DNA of 64,000 bases from Opitutus sp. GAS368 (GTDB taxonomy: Bacteria > Verrucomicrobiota > Verrucomicrobiia > Opitutales > Opitutaceae), in contig CAMDOF010000019.1 of assembly GCA_945903465.1 (NCBI GenBank), forward strand, positions 1 through 64,000, written 5' to 3'. Under the pieces are notes generated by a model. It was not told where the DNA came from. It saw nothing but the letters and a program-made list of their open reading frames with translations, and ran no database searches. The position numbers and the translations under genes were made by a program. This document shows positions 36,921 to 47,900 of this stretch, piece after piece (within the stretch, counting starts at the first letter, position 1; every line of letters begins with the position of its first letter).

Positions 36921-37016
36921 GAGGTTACATTTCCGGAGACGCGCAGGCCGGGGCTCTTACGCAAGAGGCAGAGGCATAGAAGGTGGAGTTGGGCGGCGAG
37001 TTAATCGCTCGAAACG

Positions 37017-37057
37017 CGATCGATCACTATCGGCGATCGATCACTATCCCCTTGACT
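37017..37057 (+). promoter_or_regulatory. Tandem GATCGATC operators and -35 of the Gfo/Idh-DUF1501 operon
   Basis: GCGATCGATCACTATCG and GCGATCGATCACTATCC are 17-bp direct repeats (37017-37033, 37034-37050), followed by CTTGACTTCAA with TTGACT at 37052-37057. This is the only doubled site found. No good -10 hexamer is visible. Confidence 0.6.
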
Positions 37058-37134
37058 TCAATTTACGATCGCGGCCTCGTGTGGTCCGCTCGTTCGACCC
37101 GGCGTCGGCGGGATTCGCACCCCACCTGCAACCC

Positions 37135-37488
37135 ATGTCGCGCCCCCGTTCTTGTCGTGTCGAGCTCCTCTGCTTCGTGATCGGCGCGACCGCGCTGCCG
37201 GCGGCGGAGACTTTCTACCGGCCGGTCGATACGCAGGGGTCGGGCCAGCCGTTGCCAGCGCAGGCCGCAGTGCAGCGGCTGCGTTTGTCGGAAAGTTTCC
37301 AGCTCACGCTGGCGGCGTCCGAGCCCGACGTGCGGCAGCCGATCGCGATCACCTATAACGACCGTGGGCAGCTCTGGGTGGCGGAGAGTTTTTCCTGCGA
37401 CGGCTCCGTTTTCACCGAAGAAAAGCGCGAACGGATCGCGATCTTTGACGACCGAGACGGCGACGACGGGCGCACGGCCCGCCATTGA
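37135..37488 (+). pseudogene. PVC-type dehydrogenase, N-terminal fragment
   Basis: MSRPRSCRVELLCFVIGATA starts a signal peptide, then FYRPVDTQGSGQPLPAQAAV, SEPDVRQPIAITYNDRGQLW and FDDRDGD follow closely the intact protein at 44903-47920 (FQPVDTQTTGQPLP, EPHVRQPIAMAYDDRGRLW, FEDRDGD). After DGD the homology stops and the frame ends 8 residues later. About 890 residues are missing. It is first under the tandem-operator promoter, 31 bp before the Gfo/Idh gene, so its translation may still help expression of the operon. Confidence 0.85.
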
Positions 37489-37519
37489 GTGCCGCCGCAA
37501 CCGATCCCCAAAAAAACGC

Positions 37520-38884
37520 ATGAGCATGCCTTCTCTCGCTGAAACGGATTCCGGCCGGCGCGAGTTCCTTCGTCGCGGCGCGGCCTTCGCCGGTCTCGCG
37601 CTGGTGGCTCCGCATGCGCTCGGCGGTGCGTCTGCGCGGGCGCGAAACATCGTCACTGGGCGCCGGCTGCGGATCGCGCAGATCGGCATCGGCAACAAAG
37701 GCTACGTCGACGTGATGGCCTGCGCCGCGCATGGCGCCGAAATCGTGGCAATCTGCGACGTCGACAGCGCGGGTTTCGGCCGCGCCGGGTTCAACGCGTT
37801 CCAGCTGCTGCTCGGGGCCGCGCGCTACCGCGACTACCGGCAGATGTTAGCGGAGATGGACGACCGGATCGACGCGGTCGTGATCTCGGTGCCCGATCAC
37901 GCGCATTTTCCCGTGGCGATGCTGGCGCTCGAGCGCGGCAAGCACGTGTTCGTGCAGAAGCCGCTGACGCACACGATCGGCGAGGCGCGGCTGCTCAAGG
38001 CCGCGGCGGCCAAGGCCGGCGTCGTCACGCAGATGGGCAACCAGGGCCATGCCTACGAGGGCGCGCGCCTCGTAAAAGAATGGATCGAGGCGGGCGTGAT
38101 CGGCCCGGTGCGCGAAGTGCTCACGTGGACCGACCGGCCCGCGTGGCCGGCAGATGCCTTCCGCCATGTCGCGGCCAAGCCGCCGCTGACGCTCGACTGG
38201 CCACGCTGGATCGGCACCGGACCGTATCGCGAGTATTCGCCCGCGCTCGCGCCGTGGAACTGGCGGGTGTGGTGGGACTACGGCTCGGGCGGACTGGGCG
38301 ACCTCGGCTGCCATCTCATGGATGCGCCGTTCTGGGCGCTGAACCTGCGCGGCCCGATGAAAGTCTCGGCGCGGAGCGAGGGACTCACGGCAGCGAATGC
38401 GGCCAAGGCCCAGGTCGTCACCTACGAATTTCCCGCGCGCGGCGCGCTGCCGCCAGTCAACTACACGTGGCACGACGGCGGCATGCTGCCGCCGAAGCCC
38501 GAGGAGTTCGGCGACCAGCCGATGCCGAGGACGGCGACGCTCTACCGCGGCGACAAGGGCGCACTGCTGTCGGAGGGCGACTACAACCAAACCGTGCGGC
38601 TGCTGCCCGAGTCGCGCATGAAAGGCTTCGCGGATCGACCACCGAAGACGATACTGCGCGCGCCGAAGAACGATCCGTATCTGGAGTGGATCGAAGCCTG
38701 CCACGGCGGCCCGCCGCCGGGCTCGAACATCGTGGACCACGCCGCCGATCTCACGGAAACCGTGCTCGTGGGCAACCTCGCGATCCGCCTCGGCCGGGCA
38801 ATCCGGTGGGATCCCGCGGCGATGGCTTGCACGGGCGCGCCGGAGGCCGACCGTTACATCCACGCCGCATATCGGCTTTTCTGA
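37520..38884 (+). CDS. Gfo/Idh/MocA-family oxidoreductase, Tat-exported
   Basis: NAD(P)-dependent sugar oxidoreductase family, 454 aa. The start at MSMPSLAETDSGRREFLRRG gives a Tat signal (GRREFL at about 12-17). The Rossmann motif is RIAQIGIGNKGYVDV near 51-65. FVQKPLTHTIGEARL is the family's conserved lysine segment, and DLGCHLMDAPFWAL the metal/substrate segment. Exported members often carry a tightly bound cofactor. It lies 31 bp after the dehydrogenase fragment and 19 bp before a DUF1080 gene in an operon. If the DUF1080 partner cleaves 3-keto-glycosides, this enzyme may make or reduce the keto sugar (inference). Confidence 0.92.
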   Translation: MSMPSLAETDSGRREFLRRGAAFAGLALVAPHALGGASARARNIVTGRRLRIAQIGIGNKGYVDVMACAAHGAEIVAICDVDSAGFGRAGFNAFQLLLGAARYRDYRQMLAEMDDRIDAVVISVPDHAHFPVAMLALERGKHVFVQKPLTHTIGEARLLKAAAAKAGVVTQMGNQGHAYEGARLVKEWIEAGVIGPVREVLTWTDRPAWPADAFRHVAAKPPLTLDWPRWIGTGPYREYSPALAPWNWRVWWDYGSGGLGDLGCHLMDAPFWALNLRGPMKVSARSEGLTAANAAKAQVVTYEFPARGALPPVNYTWHDGGMLPPKPEEFGDQPMPRTATLYRGDKGALLSEGDYNQTVRLLPESRMKGFADRPPKTILRAPKNDPYLEWIEACHGGPPPGSNIVDHAADLTETVLVGNLAIRLGRAIRWDPAAMACTGAPEADRYIHAAYRLF

Positions 38885-38903
38885 TACCCGCCTCGCTCCC
38901 GTC

Positions 38904-39626
38904 ATGAACCGCTCCCTGATTGCTTTCGCTTTCGCCGCCGCCGCCGGGCAGGCGTCGCCCGAGCCGCCGCCCGGCGTCACCCGCAACGTCGCCGAGGTGT
39001 GGGCCGCCGGGCGCGGCCTGGATGCGCCGCGCTGGCCGGTGCCGCGCCCGCTCCTCCGGCCGGACCTCGGCAACGCCGAGTTTCCGGCGGAAGCATGGGC
39101 GTGGGAAGGCGATGTGCTCGTGGGGCGCGGCGTCGATTCGTGGGCGGGCGGCAAGGGCAACCTCTGGACGAAGGAGAGCTACGGCAATTTTTCGCTCAGT
39201 CTCGAGTTTCGCGTGCCCGAGGGGGCCAACGGCGGCATCTTCATCCGCGTGGGCGACGTCGCCGCGTGGCAGCACACGTCGACCGAAATTCAGATCCTCC
39301 AGGGCACCGCGGAAAACGCCCGCACGCGGACCGGCGCGCTCTACGATCTCGCCGCGTCGCGCGTGAAAAATCCGGTCGAGGCGGGTCGTTGGCACACGCT
39401 GGTGATCATCGCGCGCGGGCCGCGCATCGCCGCTTTTCTCAACGCCGAGCTGGTGAACGACGTGTCGCTTGACGAGTGGAAACGCGCGGGCGAGAACCCC
39501 GACGGTTCGCGCAACAAGACCAAGGTCGCGCCGAAAGAACGTCCGCGCTCCGGCCGGATCGGCCTGCAGTATCACGGCAAGCGGATCGAATATCGGAACC
39601 TTCTCATCGAGGAGTTGCCACAGTAG
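38904..39626 (+). CDS. DUF1080 (3-keto-disaccharide hydrolase-type) secreted protein
   Basis: 240 aa starting MNRSLIAFAFAAAAGQASPE with a short signal peptide. The beta-sandwich signature appears in NLWTKESYGNFSLSLEFRVP, EGANGGIFIRVGDVAAWQHT, TEIQILQG and RIGLQYHGKRIEYRNLLIEE. It is a different subtype from the gene at 33261, having TEIQIL and YDLAASR segments. It lies second among the intact genes of the operon, 17 bp before the DUF1553 gene. Glycoside cleavage is known for some family members and is inferred here. Confidence 0.9.
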   Translation: MNRSLIAFAFAAAAGQASPEPPPGVTRNVAEVWAAGRGLDAPRWPVPRPLLRPDLGNAEFPAEAWAWEGDVLVGRGVDSWAGGKGNLWTKESYGNFSLSLEFRVPEGANGGIFIRVGDVAAWQHTSTEIQILQGTAENARTRTGALYDLAASRVKNPVEAGRWHTLVIIARGPRIAAFLNAELVNDVSLDEWKRAGENPDGSRNKTKVAPKERPRSGRIGLQYHGKRIEYRNLLIEELPQ

Positions 39627-39643
39627 GCGAGCCGGCGCGGCAC

Positions 39644-42600
39644 ATGATTTGTTGGCAAACAGTCGCGGGACTTTTCATCGCGCTAGCAGTCGCCTCCGCC
39701 GCCGCACCGCTGCGGTTCAACCGCGACGTGCGGCCGATCCTTTCCGAGAATTGTTTCCACTGCCACGGGCGGGCCGAAGCGCGGCGCGAAGGCAAACTGC
39801 GGCTCGACGAGCGCGCGGGCGCGGTGCAAGCCCGCGAGGGCATCGCGGCCGTCGTGCCGGGCAAACCGGACGAGAGCGAATTGATCCGGCGGATCGAGGC
39901 GAAGGCCGCCGCCGACATCATGCCGCCGCCGGAATCGCACCGCACGTTGACCGCAGCGCAGATCGCCACGCTGCGGCGCTGGATCACGGAGGGCGCCGGC
40001 TACGAGGGACATTGGGCATTCCAACCTCCGGCGTGGGAACCGGCGCCGAAGTTCGGCCCGGCCGGGCCGGCCGGCGAGATCGACCATTTCGTCCGCGCGC
40101 TGCTCGCGCGGGACGGACTGCGTCCGGCCGAGCCGGCCGAGCCCGGCGCATGGCTGCGGCGGGCTAGCCTCGACCTGACGGGATTGCCGCCGCCGGTCGC
40201 GGAGCTCGATCGCTTCGAGGCGGCGGCGTTGGCGCGGGGCGAGAACGCCTACGGCGACGCGGTGGAGCGGCTGCTCGCCTCCCCGCATTTCGGGGAGCGC
40301 ATGGCGCTGGAGTGGCTCGACGCGGCGCGCTACGCCGACACACACGGTTTCAACAACGATTCCGCGCGCAGCATGTGGCGGTGGCGCGACTGGGTGATCC
40401 AAGCTTTCAACCGCAATTTGCCCTACGACCGATTCATCGTCGAACAGCTCGCGGGCGACCTGCTGCCGTCGCCGACCGTGGAGCAGCGGATCGCGACCGG
40501 CTTCGGCCGCAATCACGTAATCAACAGCGAGGGCGGTATCATCGACGAGGAATACCGGGTCGAGTATGTCGCCGACCGCGTGAAGACGCTCAGCACCGTG
40601 TGGCTGGGCGTGACGATGGAGTGCGCGCGCTGCCACGACCACAAATACGACCCGATCTCGCAGCAGGACTACTACCGCCTGTTCGCGTTCTTTAACCACG
40701 TGCAGGAGCAGGGTGAGGATGGGCGCGTGGCGAATGCCGCGCCGATCATGGCGGCCCCGACCGCCGCGCAGCAGGAGGAATTGACAGCGCAAGACCGGCA
40801 ACTGGCCGCGCTCGATGGCAAACTCGCCGCAGCCGCCGACCGCTGGAAATGGGACGCCGCGACACAGGCGCAGGTGGAAGTCCTGGCAAAATCCACGCGC
40901 TCTACCATCGACGCGCAAAAAGGCGCGGTGATGATCCTCTCCGAAGAGAAAACTCCGCCGGAAAAGCCGGCCAGGGCCGCAGCCGATGACGACGACCCCG
41001 AGGAAGTCGCGACGCCCGAGGTGATCGCTCGCATGCGCACGGTGCCGGCGGCGCGCATGGATTTCAGCGGGAAGGAAGGCCTCACGGTCGCGTTCTGGCT
41101 GCGGACCGAGGTAGGAAATCCCCGCGACACGGCGCTGTTTTCCTCGGCCGACTATTCCGGCTCCCATGCCGCGGGCGGCTACGGGCGCGGCCGTGAACTC
41201 CGCCTGGTGGACGGCGAGTTGGAGCTCCGGCTGAACGTGCGTTTCCCCGCCTATGCCTTGGTCGTGCGGACGGCGGGCGCCGGCCTGCGGCCCGGCGAAT
41301 GGCGGCATATCGCGGTCACCTACGCAGGCGGCCGCAAGGCATCGGACGTGCGCATGTTTGTCGACGGCGAAGAGGCACCGGTCGTCGTGCGCCACGACGG
41401 GCTTTCGGCCGAGCCCCCGAAGCGCGATTACCTGGTCGGCGCGGACAATGCCAAGGCGTCCGCGCGGCTGGCCGGCGCGTTCGAGGACGCCCGCAGCTAT
41501 CCGCGCGTACTCGACGCGCCGGCGCTGCGCGCCCTGTTTCGCGCGCGCGCGCTGCCGGAAGCGGCCGCGGCCCTCGCCGAGGGCCGGGCGAGCGCGCGCC
41601 AGCGCGGCTGGCTGGCGGATGCGTGGGTCGGGGAACAACCCGGCAGCCGGGAGCAGGCTGCGGAGCGCGAGGCGTTGCTGGGAGCACACCTCGCGCTGCG
41701 GCGCAGCCTGCCCAACACGATGGTAATGGAGGAAATGCCGGCTCCGCGCGGGACATTCGTGCTCAACCGCGGGCTCTACGATTCGCCGGGCGAGGCGGTG
41801 GAGCCGGGCGTGCCCGCCGTGATCGGCGTGCCTTGGCCGGAGGGCGCGCCGCGCAACCGGCTCGGACTCGCGCGGTGGCTCACCGACCCGCGCCACCCGC
41901 TGACGGGCCGCGTCGTCGTGAATCGCTTTTGGGCGCAGTTTTTCGGCACAGGGTTGGTCAAGACGCTCGAGGATTTCGGCTCGCAGGCCGAGTGGCCGAG
42001 CCACCCGGAGCTGCTGGACTGGCTCGCGCGGGATTTCGTCGACGGCGGCTGGGACGTGAAGGCGCTGGTGCGGAAAATCGTGCTCTCCGCGACTTACCGG
42101 CAGAGTTCGGCGACGGCGCCCGCCGCGCTGGCGCGCGATCCCGAGAACCGGCTGCTCGCGCGCAGCCCGCGCGTGCGCCTGCCCGCCGAGCTGATCCGCG
42201 ACCAGGCGCTCGCCGTCTCCGGCCTGCTCGTGCCGCGCCTCGGCGGGCCGAGCGTGTATCCGTATCAGCCCGACAAGCTCTACGAGGGCGTGGTCGTGGG
42301 AGTGGCCTATCCCGGCACGAGCTGGGGCCAGAGCAGCGATTCTGATTTGTATCGGAGAAGTCTCTACACGTTTTGGAAACGCACGCTGCCCCATCCGGCG
42401 ATGACGATCTTCGACGCGCCGGACCGCGAATTCTGCACCGTGCGGAGGTCGCGCACCAACACGCCCCTGCAGGCGCTCGTGCTGTGGAACGAACCGGGCC
42501 TGGTCGAGGCCGCACGGCGGCTCGGCACGCGAATGCTGCGCGAGGCGCCCGGCGATGACGCGGCGCGGCTGGCCTGGGCTTTCCGGGCGACGACGGGCCG

Positions 42601-42808
42601 GCGGCCGGAGCCGGCGGAGACGGCGGTGCTCACGCGCCTCTGGGATCGATTCCGGGCAGACTATGCCGCGAATCCCGCGACCGCGGAACGCCTGCTCCGG
42701 GTGGGCGCGTCGGCGGCGGATGCCAGCGTGTCGCCGGCCGAACTCGCGGCGGCGACGGCGGTCGCGAGCGCGCTGCTCAGTCTCGACGAGACGATTACCA
42801 AGAACTGA
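39644..42808 (+). CDS. PSCyt1-DUF1549-LamG-DUF1553 planctomycete-type cytochrome protein
   Basis: Large secreted protein of 1054 aa. The start at [20 protein letters not shown] gives a signal peptide; the longer ORF overlaps the DUF1080 gene. An N-terminal cytochrome domain (PSCyt1) carries one haem motif CFHCH at about 37-41. DUF1549 follows ([40 protein letters not shown], with a second CxxCH). A concanavalin/LamG-like insert is at about 460-640 ([31 protein letters not shown]). DUF1553 closes the protein ([37 protein letters not shown]). In PVC bacteria it pairs with a DUF1501 gene, as it does here. Its role is unknown; redox and carbohydrate binding are suggested by the domains. Confidence 0.93.
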   Translation: MICWQTVAGLFIALAVASAAAPLRFNRDVRPILSENCFHCHGRAEARREGKLRLDERAGAVQAREGIAAVVPGKPDESELIRRIEAKAAADIMPPPESHRTLTAAQIATLRRWITEGAGYEGHWAFQPPAWEPAPKFGPAGPAGEIDHFVRALLARDGLRPAEPAEPGAWLRRASLDLTGLPPPVAELDRFEAAALARGENAYGDAVERLLASPHFGERMALEWLDAARYADTHGFNNDSARSMWRWRDWVIQAFNRNLPYDRFIVEQLAGDLLPSPTVEQRIATGFGRNHVINSEGGIIDEEYRVEYVADRVKTLSTVWLGVTMECARCHDHKYDPISQQDYYRLFAFFNHVQEQGEDGRVANAAPIMAAPTAAQQEELTAQDRQLAALDGKLAAAADRWKWDAATQAQVEVLAKSTRSTIDAQKGAVMILSEEKTPPEKPARAAADDDDPEEVATPEVIARMRTVPAARMDFSGKEGLTVAFWLRTEVGNPRDTALFSSADYSGSHAAGGYGRGRELRLVDGELELRLNVRFPAYALVVRTAGAGLRPGEWRHIAVTYAGGRKASDVRMFVDGEEAPVVVRHDGLSAEPPKRDYLVGADNAKASARLAGAFEDARSYPRVLDAPALRALFRARALPEAAAALAEGRASARQRGWLADAWVGEQPGSREQAAEREALLGAHLALRRSLPNTMVMEEMPAPRGTFVLNRGLYDSPGEAVEPGVPAVIGVPWPEGAPRNRLGLARWLTDPRHPLTGRVVVNRFWAQFFGTGLVKTLEDFGSQAEWPSHPELLDWLARDFVDGGWDVKALVRKIVLSATYRQSSATAPAALARDPENRLLARSPRVRLPAELIRDQALAVSGLLVPRLGGPSVYPYQPDKLYEGVVVGVAYPGTSWGQSSDSDLYRRSLYTFWKRTLPHPAMTIFDAPDREFCTVRRSRTNTPLQALVLWNEPGLVEAARRLGTRMLREAPGDDAARLAWAFRATTGRRPEPAETAVLTRLWDRFRADYAANPATAERLLRVGASAADASVSPAELAAATAVASALLSLDETITKN

Positions 42809-42936
42809 AGACGATCCGATAATGAGACCATGAGACCGTGAGTCAGACCTCCGTGTCTCGGCCTTTGCTCCGCCTTCGGGTCTCCTCGTCGCCCTGTCTC
42901 TCCCTCTCTTCCTGCCTCCCAACCTTTCCGCTCCCC

Positions 42937-44388
42937 ATGTCCTGCCATCGCTACCAAGCCCTGCCATCCCGGCGCGAATTTCTCGGGCGGACGGGCTTGG
43001 GCTTCGGCGCCGCCGCGCTGGCCCATCTGTTTCGCGGCGACGTGCTGGCCGCCGCGCCTGCCGGTGCCGCGCGGCCGCCGGCGGACGGGCTCCATTTCCC
43101 CGCCAAGGCGAAACGCGTCATCTGCCTTTTCCAGTCGGGCGGTCCTTCGCACCTCGATCTGTTCGATCCCAAGCCGGTGTTGGGCGAGCGGTTCAATGAG
43201 GACCTGCCCGATTCGGTCCGCCGCGGGCAGCGCATCACGGGCATGGTGGCGGGGCAAAAGCGGCTCGTGCTGCAGCCGAGCAAGTTCGGCTTCCAGCGCG
43301 GCGGCCGCTGCGGGATGGAGATCAGCGACCTGCTGCCGCACACACGCGCGATCGCGGACGAGCTCTGCCTGGTGCGCTCGATGCACACCGAGGCGATCAA
43401 CCACGATCCCGCGATCACGTTTTTCCAGAGCGGCAGCCAGCTCGCTGGGCGCCCGAGCATGGGGGCGTGGATCGACTATGGCTTGGGGCGGCTGAACGAC
43501 AATCTCCCGTCGTTCGTCGTGCTGGTTTCGGTCAACGCCAAGCGTGCCGGGCAGGGCCTGCTTGCGCGCCTGTGGGGCAGCGGTTTCCTGCCGAGCGCGC
43601 ACCAAGGCGTGCAGTTCCGCAGTGCGGGCGAGCCGGTGCTCTACCTGAACGACACGCTGGGCATCACGCGCCCGCAGCGGCGGGCGTTGCTCGACGGCAT
43701 CGCGGAGTTGAACCGGTTGCAGCAGTCCCGCTCGGGCGACCCGGAGATCGAGACGCGGATCGGCCAGTTCGAGATGGCCTTCCGCATGCAGGCCAGCGTG
43801 CCCGAGCTCATGGAGCTGAAAGGCGAGTCGGCGGGCGTGCTGGAGAGTTACGGCGCGGACGTGAACGTGCCGGGCTCCTATGCCCGCAACTGCCTGCTCG
43901 CGCGCCGGCTCGCGGAGCGCGGGGTGCGCTTCATCCAGTTGTATCACCGCGACTGGGATCATCACAACGGGTTGCACGAACACCTGCCGCACCTCGCGCG
44001 CGACACCGACCAGCCGACGGCGGCACTCGTGCGCGACCTGAAGCAGCGCGGGCTGCTCGACGACACGCTCGTAATCTGGGGCGGCGAGTTCGGCCGCACG
44101 CCGTATGCGCAAGGCACGGCCAACCGGGAGAAATACGGCCGCGACCACCACGGACGCGCGTTCTCGCTGTGGCTCGCGGGGGCGGGCATGAAGGCGGGTT
44201 TCGCCTACGGCGCGACCGACGAATTTGGTTTCAACATCGTCGACCGGCCCGTGCATATCCACGACCTGCAGGCGACGATCCTCAACCGCCTCGGCATCGA
44301 CCACGAACGGCTCACCTACCGCTTCCAAGGCCGGCAATTCCGGCTGACCGATGTGCATGGCACGGTCGTGAAGGACCTTTTGGCCTGA
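42937..44388 (+). CDS. DUF1501 protein, Tat-exported (sulfatase-like fold)
   Basis: 483 aa starting MSCHRYQALPSRREFLGRTG, with the Tat motif SRREFLG at about 11-17. The alkaline-phosphatase-like fold is indicated by ICLFQSGGPSHLDLFDPKP, LPHTRAIADELCLVRSMHTE, NHDPA and LVIWGGEFGRTPY...GRDHHG near the end, the pattern shared by DUF1501 proteins. It follows the DUF1553 gene by 128 bp, the usual partner in PVC genomes. The function is unknown; the metal-binding geometry suggests a hydrolase. A degenerate copy of its C-terminal part lies at 34280. Confidence 0.92.
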   Translation: MSCHRYQALPSRREFLGRTGLGFGAAALAHLFRGDVLAAAPAGAARPPADGLHFPAKAKRVICLFQSGGPSHLDLFDPKPVLGERFNEDLPDSVRRGQRITGMVAGQKRLVLQPSKFGFQRGGRCGMEISDLLPHTRAIADELCLVRSMHTEAINHDPAITFFQSGSQLAGRPSMGAWIDYGLGRLNDNLPSFVVLVSVNAKRAGQGLLARLWGSGFLPSAHQGVQFRSAGEPVLYLNDTLGITRPQRRALLDGIAELNRLQQSRSGDPEIETRIGQFEMAFRMQASVPELMELKGESAGVLESYGADVNVPGSYARNCLLARRLAERGVRFIQLYHRDWDHHNGLHEHLPHLARDTDQPTAALVRDLKQRGLLDDTLVIWGGEFGRTPYAQGTANREKYGRDHHGRAFSLWLAGAGMKAGFAYGATDEFGFNIVDRPVHIHDLQATILNRLGIDHERLTYRFQGRQFRLTDVHGTVVKDLLA

Positions 44389-44902
44389 GTGCGGAGGGCC
44401 TCCGAGGGCAGCCTCGCTCCGCAGCGGTATTCGTGAGATTTTCGCGGGCGAGAATCGACGCAACCCGCCGGGAACCTCGCTCTGCTTCGAGTACTGTCAC
44501 CCTTCTCGCCCGCATCGGGCGTTAATCCAGGACGGCCCGATTCCAAGGCCAGTGCTGACTCCAGCGCAAGGGAAGGTGGTCGAATTACCGCAGGTGGGTG
44601 GCCTGCACCCTCTCTACACGCGTCGGGAGACCTGAAAGTCAGCCGTCGGCGGATCGAACCACTCGGGTTCGACCTAAAGGGCCGGAGCGATCTCCTCGAC
44701 GCTACTCTGCCCTCGCCGCCGCCCGACGCATCCGCAACTCGGAAACCGAGCGCTTCGCCGCGCCGGTCCTGCGATCCAATCTAAGGTGCATCCCGCAACG
44801 AGGGTGCGGGTCACTACGTTTCTCGAGGAAACCCCCATCGCGTCTCTCCTCGTGACTTCCAGATGGAGTTTCTGTCACCCACAGGGCGAAAAATTCGAGT
44901 GT
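44389..44902. terminator. Convergent intergenic block with long-loop hairpin
   Basis: Between the ends of the plus-strand operon and the minus-strand PVC dehydrogenase. GCGGGCGAGAA at 44444-44454 and TTCTCGCCCGC at 44503-44513 form a perfect 11-bp stem with a 48-base loop that could serve both directions. The remaining 390 bases show no gene, repeat or operator that I recognise; the ORF at 44598-44855 has no family resemblance. Confidence 0.35.
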
Positions 44903-47900
44903 TCACCGGCGCGCGGGTTTCTCGCCGCCGTCGGACATCAGGTAGGCAAAAAGATCGCGGATGTGATCGGGCGACAGATCATCGATCAGGCCCTGCGGCA
45001 TCAGCGAGGTGTTCATACGCTCCAGAGACTTGATCTGGGCGCGCTCGATCGTGGCGGGACCGTCGGGCGTGCGGAAGGTGACGGCCGCGTCGGCCTCCTG
45101 CGCGATGGAACCGGCGACGACGCGGCCATCCTTAAGCGTGGCGATGACCAACTGCCAGTCGGCGCCGATGACGGCGTTCGGATCGACGGTGTTGGTGATC
45201 AGATAGTCGATCTCCTTGCGGCCGGAGCCGGTGAGGTCGGGAGCGAGCGTGCCGCCCTTGCCGAAGATCGTGTGGCACGCGGCGCAACGCTGCTCGAAGA
45301 GCTGCCGGCCGTGCGCAACGTCGCCGAGCGCGAGGAAGTCGGGCTTCATGGTGATGCGCAGCTTCTTCATCTTCGCGGCGAGCTCGGCGGAGGAGGTGTT
45401 GACGTTGCCCCACACCTGCTCGAAGCGCTTGCGGAGGGCGGGCGACGCGACCCGGGAGACCTGGCGGGCCTGAAAATGAGTGATGTCCTTCTTTTCCAGG
45501 CGTCCGGCCGCGAGCGCACCAACAAGGACGGTCAGAGAGGACTCGCGCGCGAGGAGCGTGTCGACGGACGCGGTGCGGGCCGGACGATTGAGCTTGGGGA
45601 AGGCGTCGAGGATGGCGGAGGCGATGCGGGCGTCGTCGCACGAGGCGAGGGCTTTGATGACTTGGTCGGCGAACTTGCCGCGCGAGAGGAGCGCAAGGAG
45701 CTCATCAGGGAGCCACGACGGGCGCGCGGAAACGAGGGCGGCGAGCGCTTCGCTCAATCCCGCGGCGCTCACGCCGGGATCGCGCAGCGAGGCGCGCAGG
45801 CGCTCGAGCGCGGCGTCGAGGCGCAGCCGGGCGCCCACGGCCAAGGCCGAGCGCGAGACGGTGGGATCCTCATGTGTGAAAAAGGGCCCGATGGTATCAC
45901 CGACCTCGCGGCTGGCGGGCTCGGCCATTTGCGGCAGGCCGTCGGCGAGGCCGCGGAGAAGCGTGATGGCGGTATTCGGCGGTGCACTATGAATGGCCGC
46001 GGAGAGTGAGGCAACCAGACCGGGCTGGGCGCGCGCGTCTTCGGCGAGGCGGCGGGCGATCCATTCGACGAGAACGGGGACGCGGAGCTCGGCGGCAAGT
46101 TTCAGACTTTGTTCCGCGTTGCGATGGACGGCGTCCTGCCAGCCGATCCAGAGCAGCCGCGGCAGATTGGGATCGCCGGTGGGCTGGAGGTTGCGCGCGA
46201 GTGCGGCGCCGAGATTCCAGCGCTGCGAATCGGGCAGCACTGGAAGCGTCGAGGCGAGGGCCATGCGGACGAGCCAGGATTTTTCGACAGCGGCGTGGCG
46301 CACGAGCGTGGCCACGATGTCGTTGCTCACGGGGCCGTTGTCGACAAGCAGACGGGCGGCCCAGTAGCGGATATTTTCGTCGCGATCCTCGGTGAGCTGG
46401 ATGAGCCAGGATTGCTCGGCGCCGCCGGTGCAAAAGAGCGCCCAGAGGGCGCGGAGCCGGAGTGGCGCGGTCTCGGACTTGGCGAACATGTCGCGCAGCG
46501 CGGCGTGCGCGGTGCCGAGGTTTGCGCCGGCCGCGGCGCGCTCCTGCAGCCGGCGGCGCGCGTGGCGGACGAACCACTCGTTGGCGTGGCGCTGCAGGGC
46601 GACGAGCTCATCGTTGCTCGCGTGGGCGAGATCGACGGGGATTTTTCGCGGCTCGCCCCAACTGATCTTGTAGATGCGTCCGCTGTTGCGGTGCACGCCG
46701 TCGCGATCGTGGCACTCGCCGTTGTCGACCCAGTCGCTCATCACCACGTCGCCGTCGGGCCCGTACTGGAGCGAGACGGCGCGGAACCACGCATCGGAGG
46801 CCTGCAGAAAATTCGGCGCGTGGCCGGCCACGAACGGGCGGTCTTCGCCAGCGCGGGCGATCTGATCGCGATTCACGCGGCGGCCATGGATATTGCTCAT
46901 GAACACGCTGCCGCGGTACTCCGCGGGCCAGCGGTCACCGAGATAGATCATCGCGTCGGAATGCGAGTGGCCGCCGGGACCGTCCTCGTCGAGCTTCGCC
47001 AGCGTGCGATGCGAGTGATCGTTGGCGGCGGTCATCAGCTCATAGGTGTGGGCGTACGGCGCAGTTTCACGGGCGGCCAGGGTGCGCTTGAATTGCGCGC
47101 CCGGCACCACGTGCCAGAGATGATCGACGACGCTGGTGCCCATGAAAAGCTGGCCGCAGTCATCCCAGTCGAGGCCCCAGGGATTCACCGAGCCCTCAAC
47201 GACAACCTCAAACTTGTGCGTGACGGGGTGGAAGCGCCAGATCGAGCAGCTCACCTCACGGCGTTGGTTCATCGGCGTGCCGGGTTGGCCGGGGCGCGAG
47301 GGCTCCTTAGTACCGTGCCGGCCGTAGAGCCAGCCGTCGGGTCCCCAGCAGAGACCGTTCACCGTGTTGTGCTCGGCTTTTAGGGTCCAACCGTCCAATT
47401 GCACGACGGACTCGCTGTCGGGGATGTCGTCTTCGTTGCGATCGGGGATGAACGACAGGGTGGGAGCTGTCGTCACCCAGACGCCGCCGAAGCCGACGGC
47501 CAGGCCAGTGAGGCGATTCAGGTGATCGTGGAAAACCTTCCGCGATTCGAAGACCCCATCGCCATCCCGGTCCTCGAAAACCACGATCTGGTCGTGCCGC
47601 TCATCGCTGAAGTCGGAGCCATTGTAGGAATAGCTCTCGGCGACCCACAGGCGGCCGCGATCATCGTAGGCCATGGCAATTGGCTGGCGAACGTGGGGCT
47701 CGGCGGTGGCAAGCGTGAGCTTGAAGCCATCCGGGAGCTTGAGGTGGCGCATCGCCTCGCGGGCGGGGAGCGGCTGGCCGGTGGTCTGAGTATCGACCGG
47801 CTGGAATCCCGACTCGGCTCCCTGCGTCAAGCCGCAGGCCGCGAGAAAAGCCGAAGCGCCGACGACCACACGCCTGCGCAACAACGGAACGACCAATGAA

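Noticed and set aside
39683-42967. 1094-aa ORF on the minus strand
   Set aside because: Shadow of the DUF1553 gene; Arg/Ala/His-rich composition and no domain motifs.
42661-44463. 600-aa ORF on the minus strand
   Set aside because: Shadow of the DUF1501 gene, with the same composition bias.
44640-44700. tRNA-like GGTTCGACC stretch
   Set aside because: No acceptor stem, D-arm or anticodon arm can be drawn around it.
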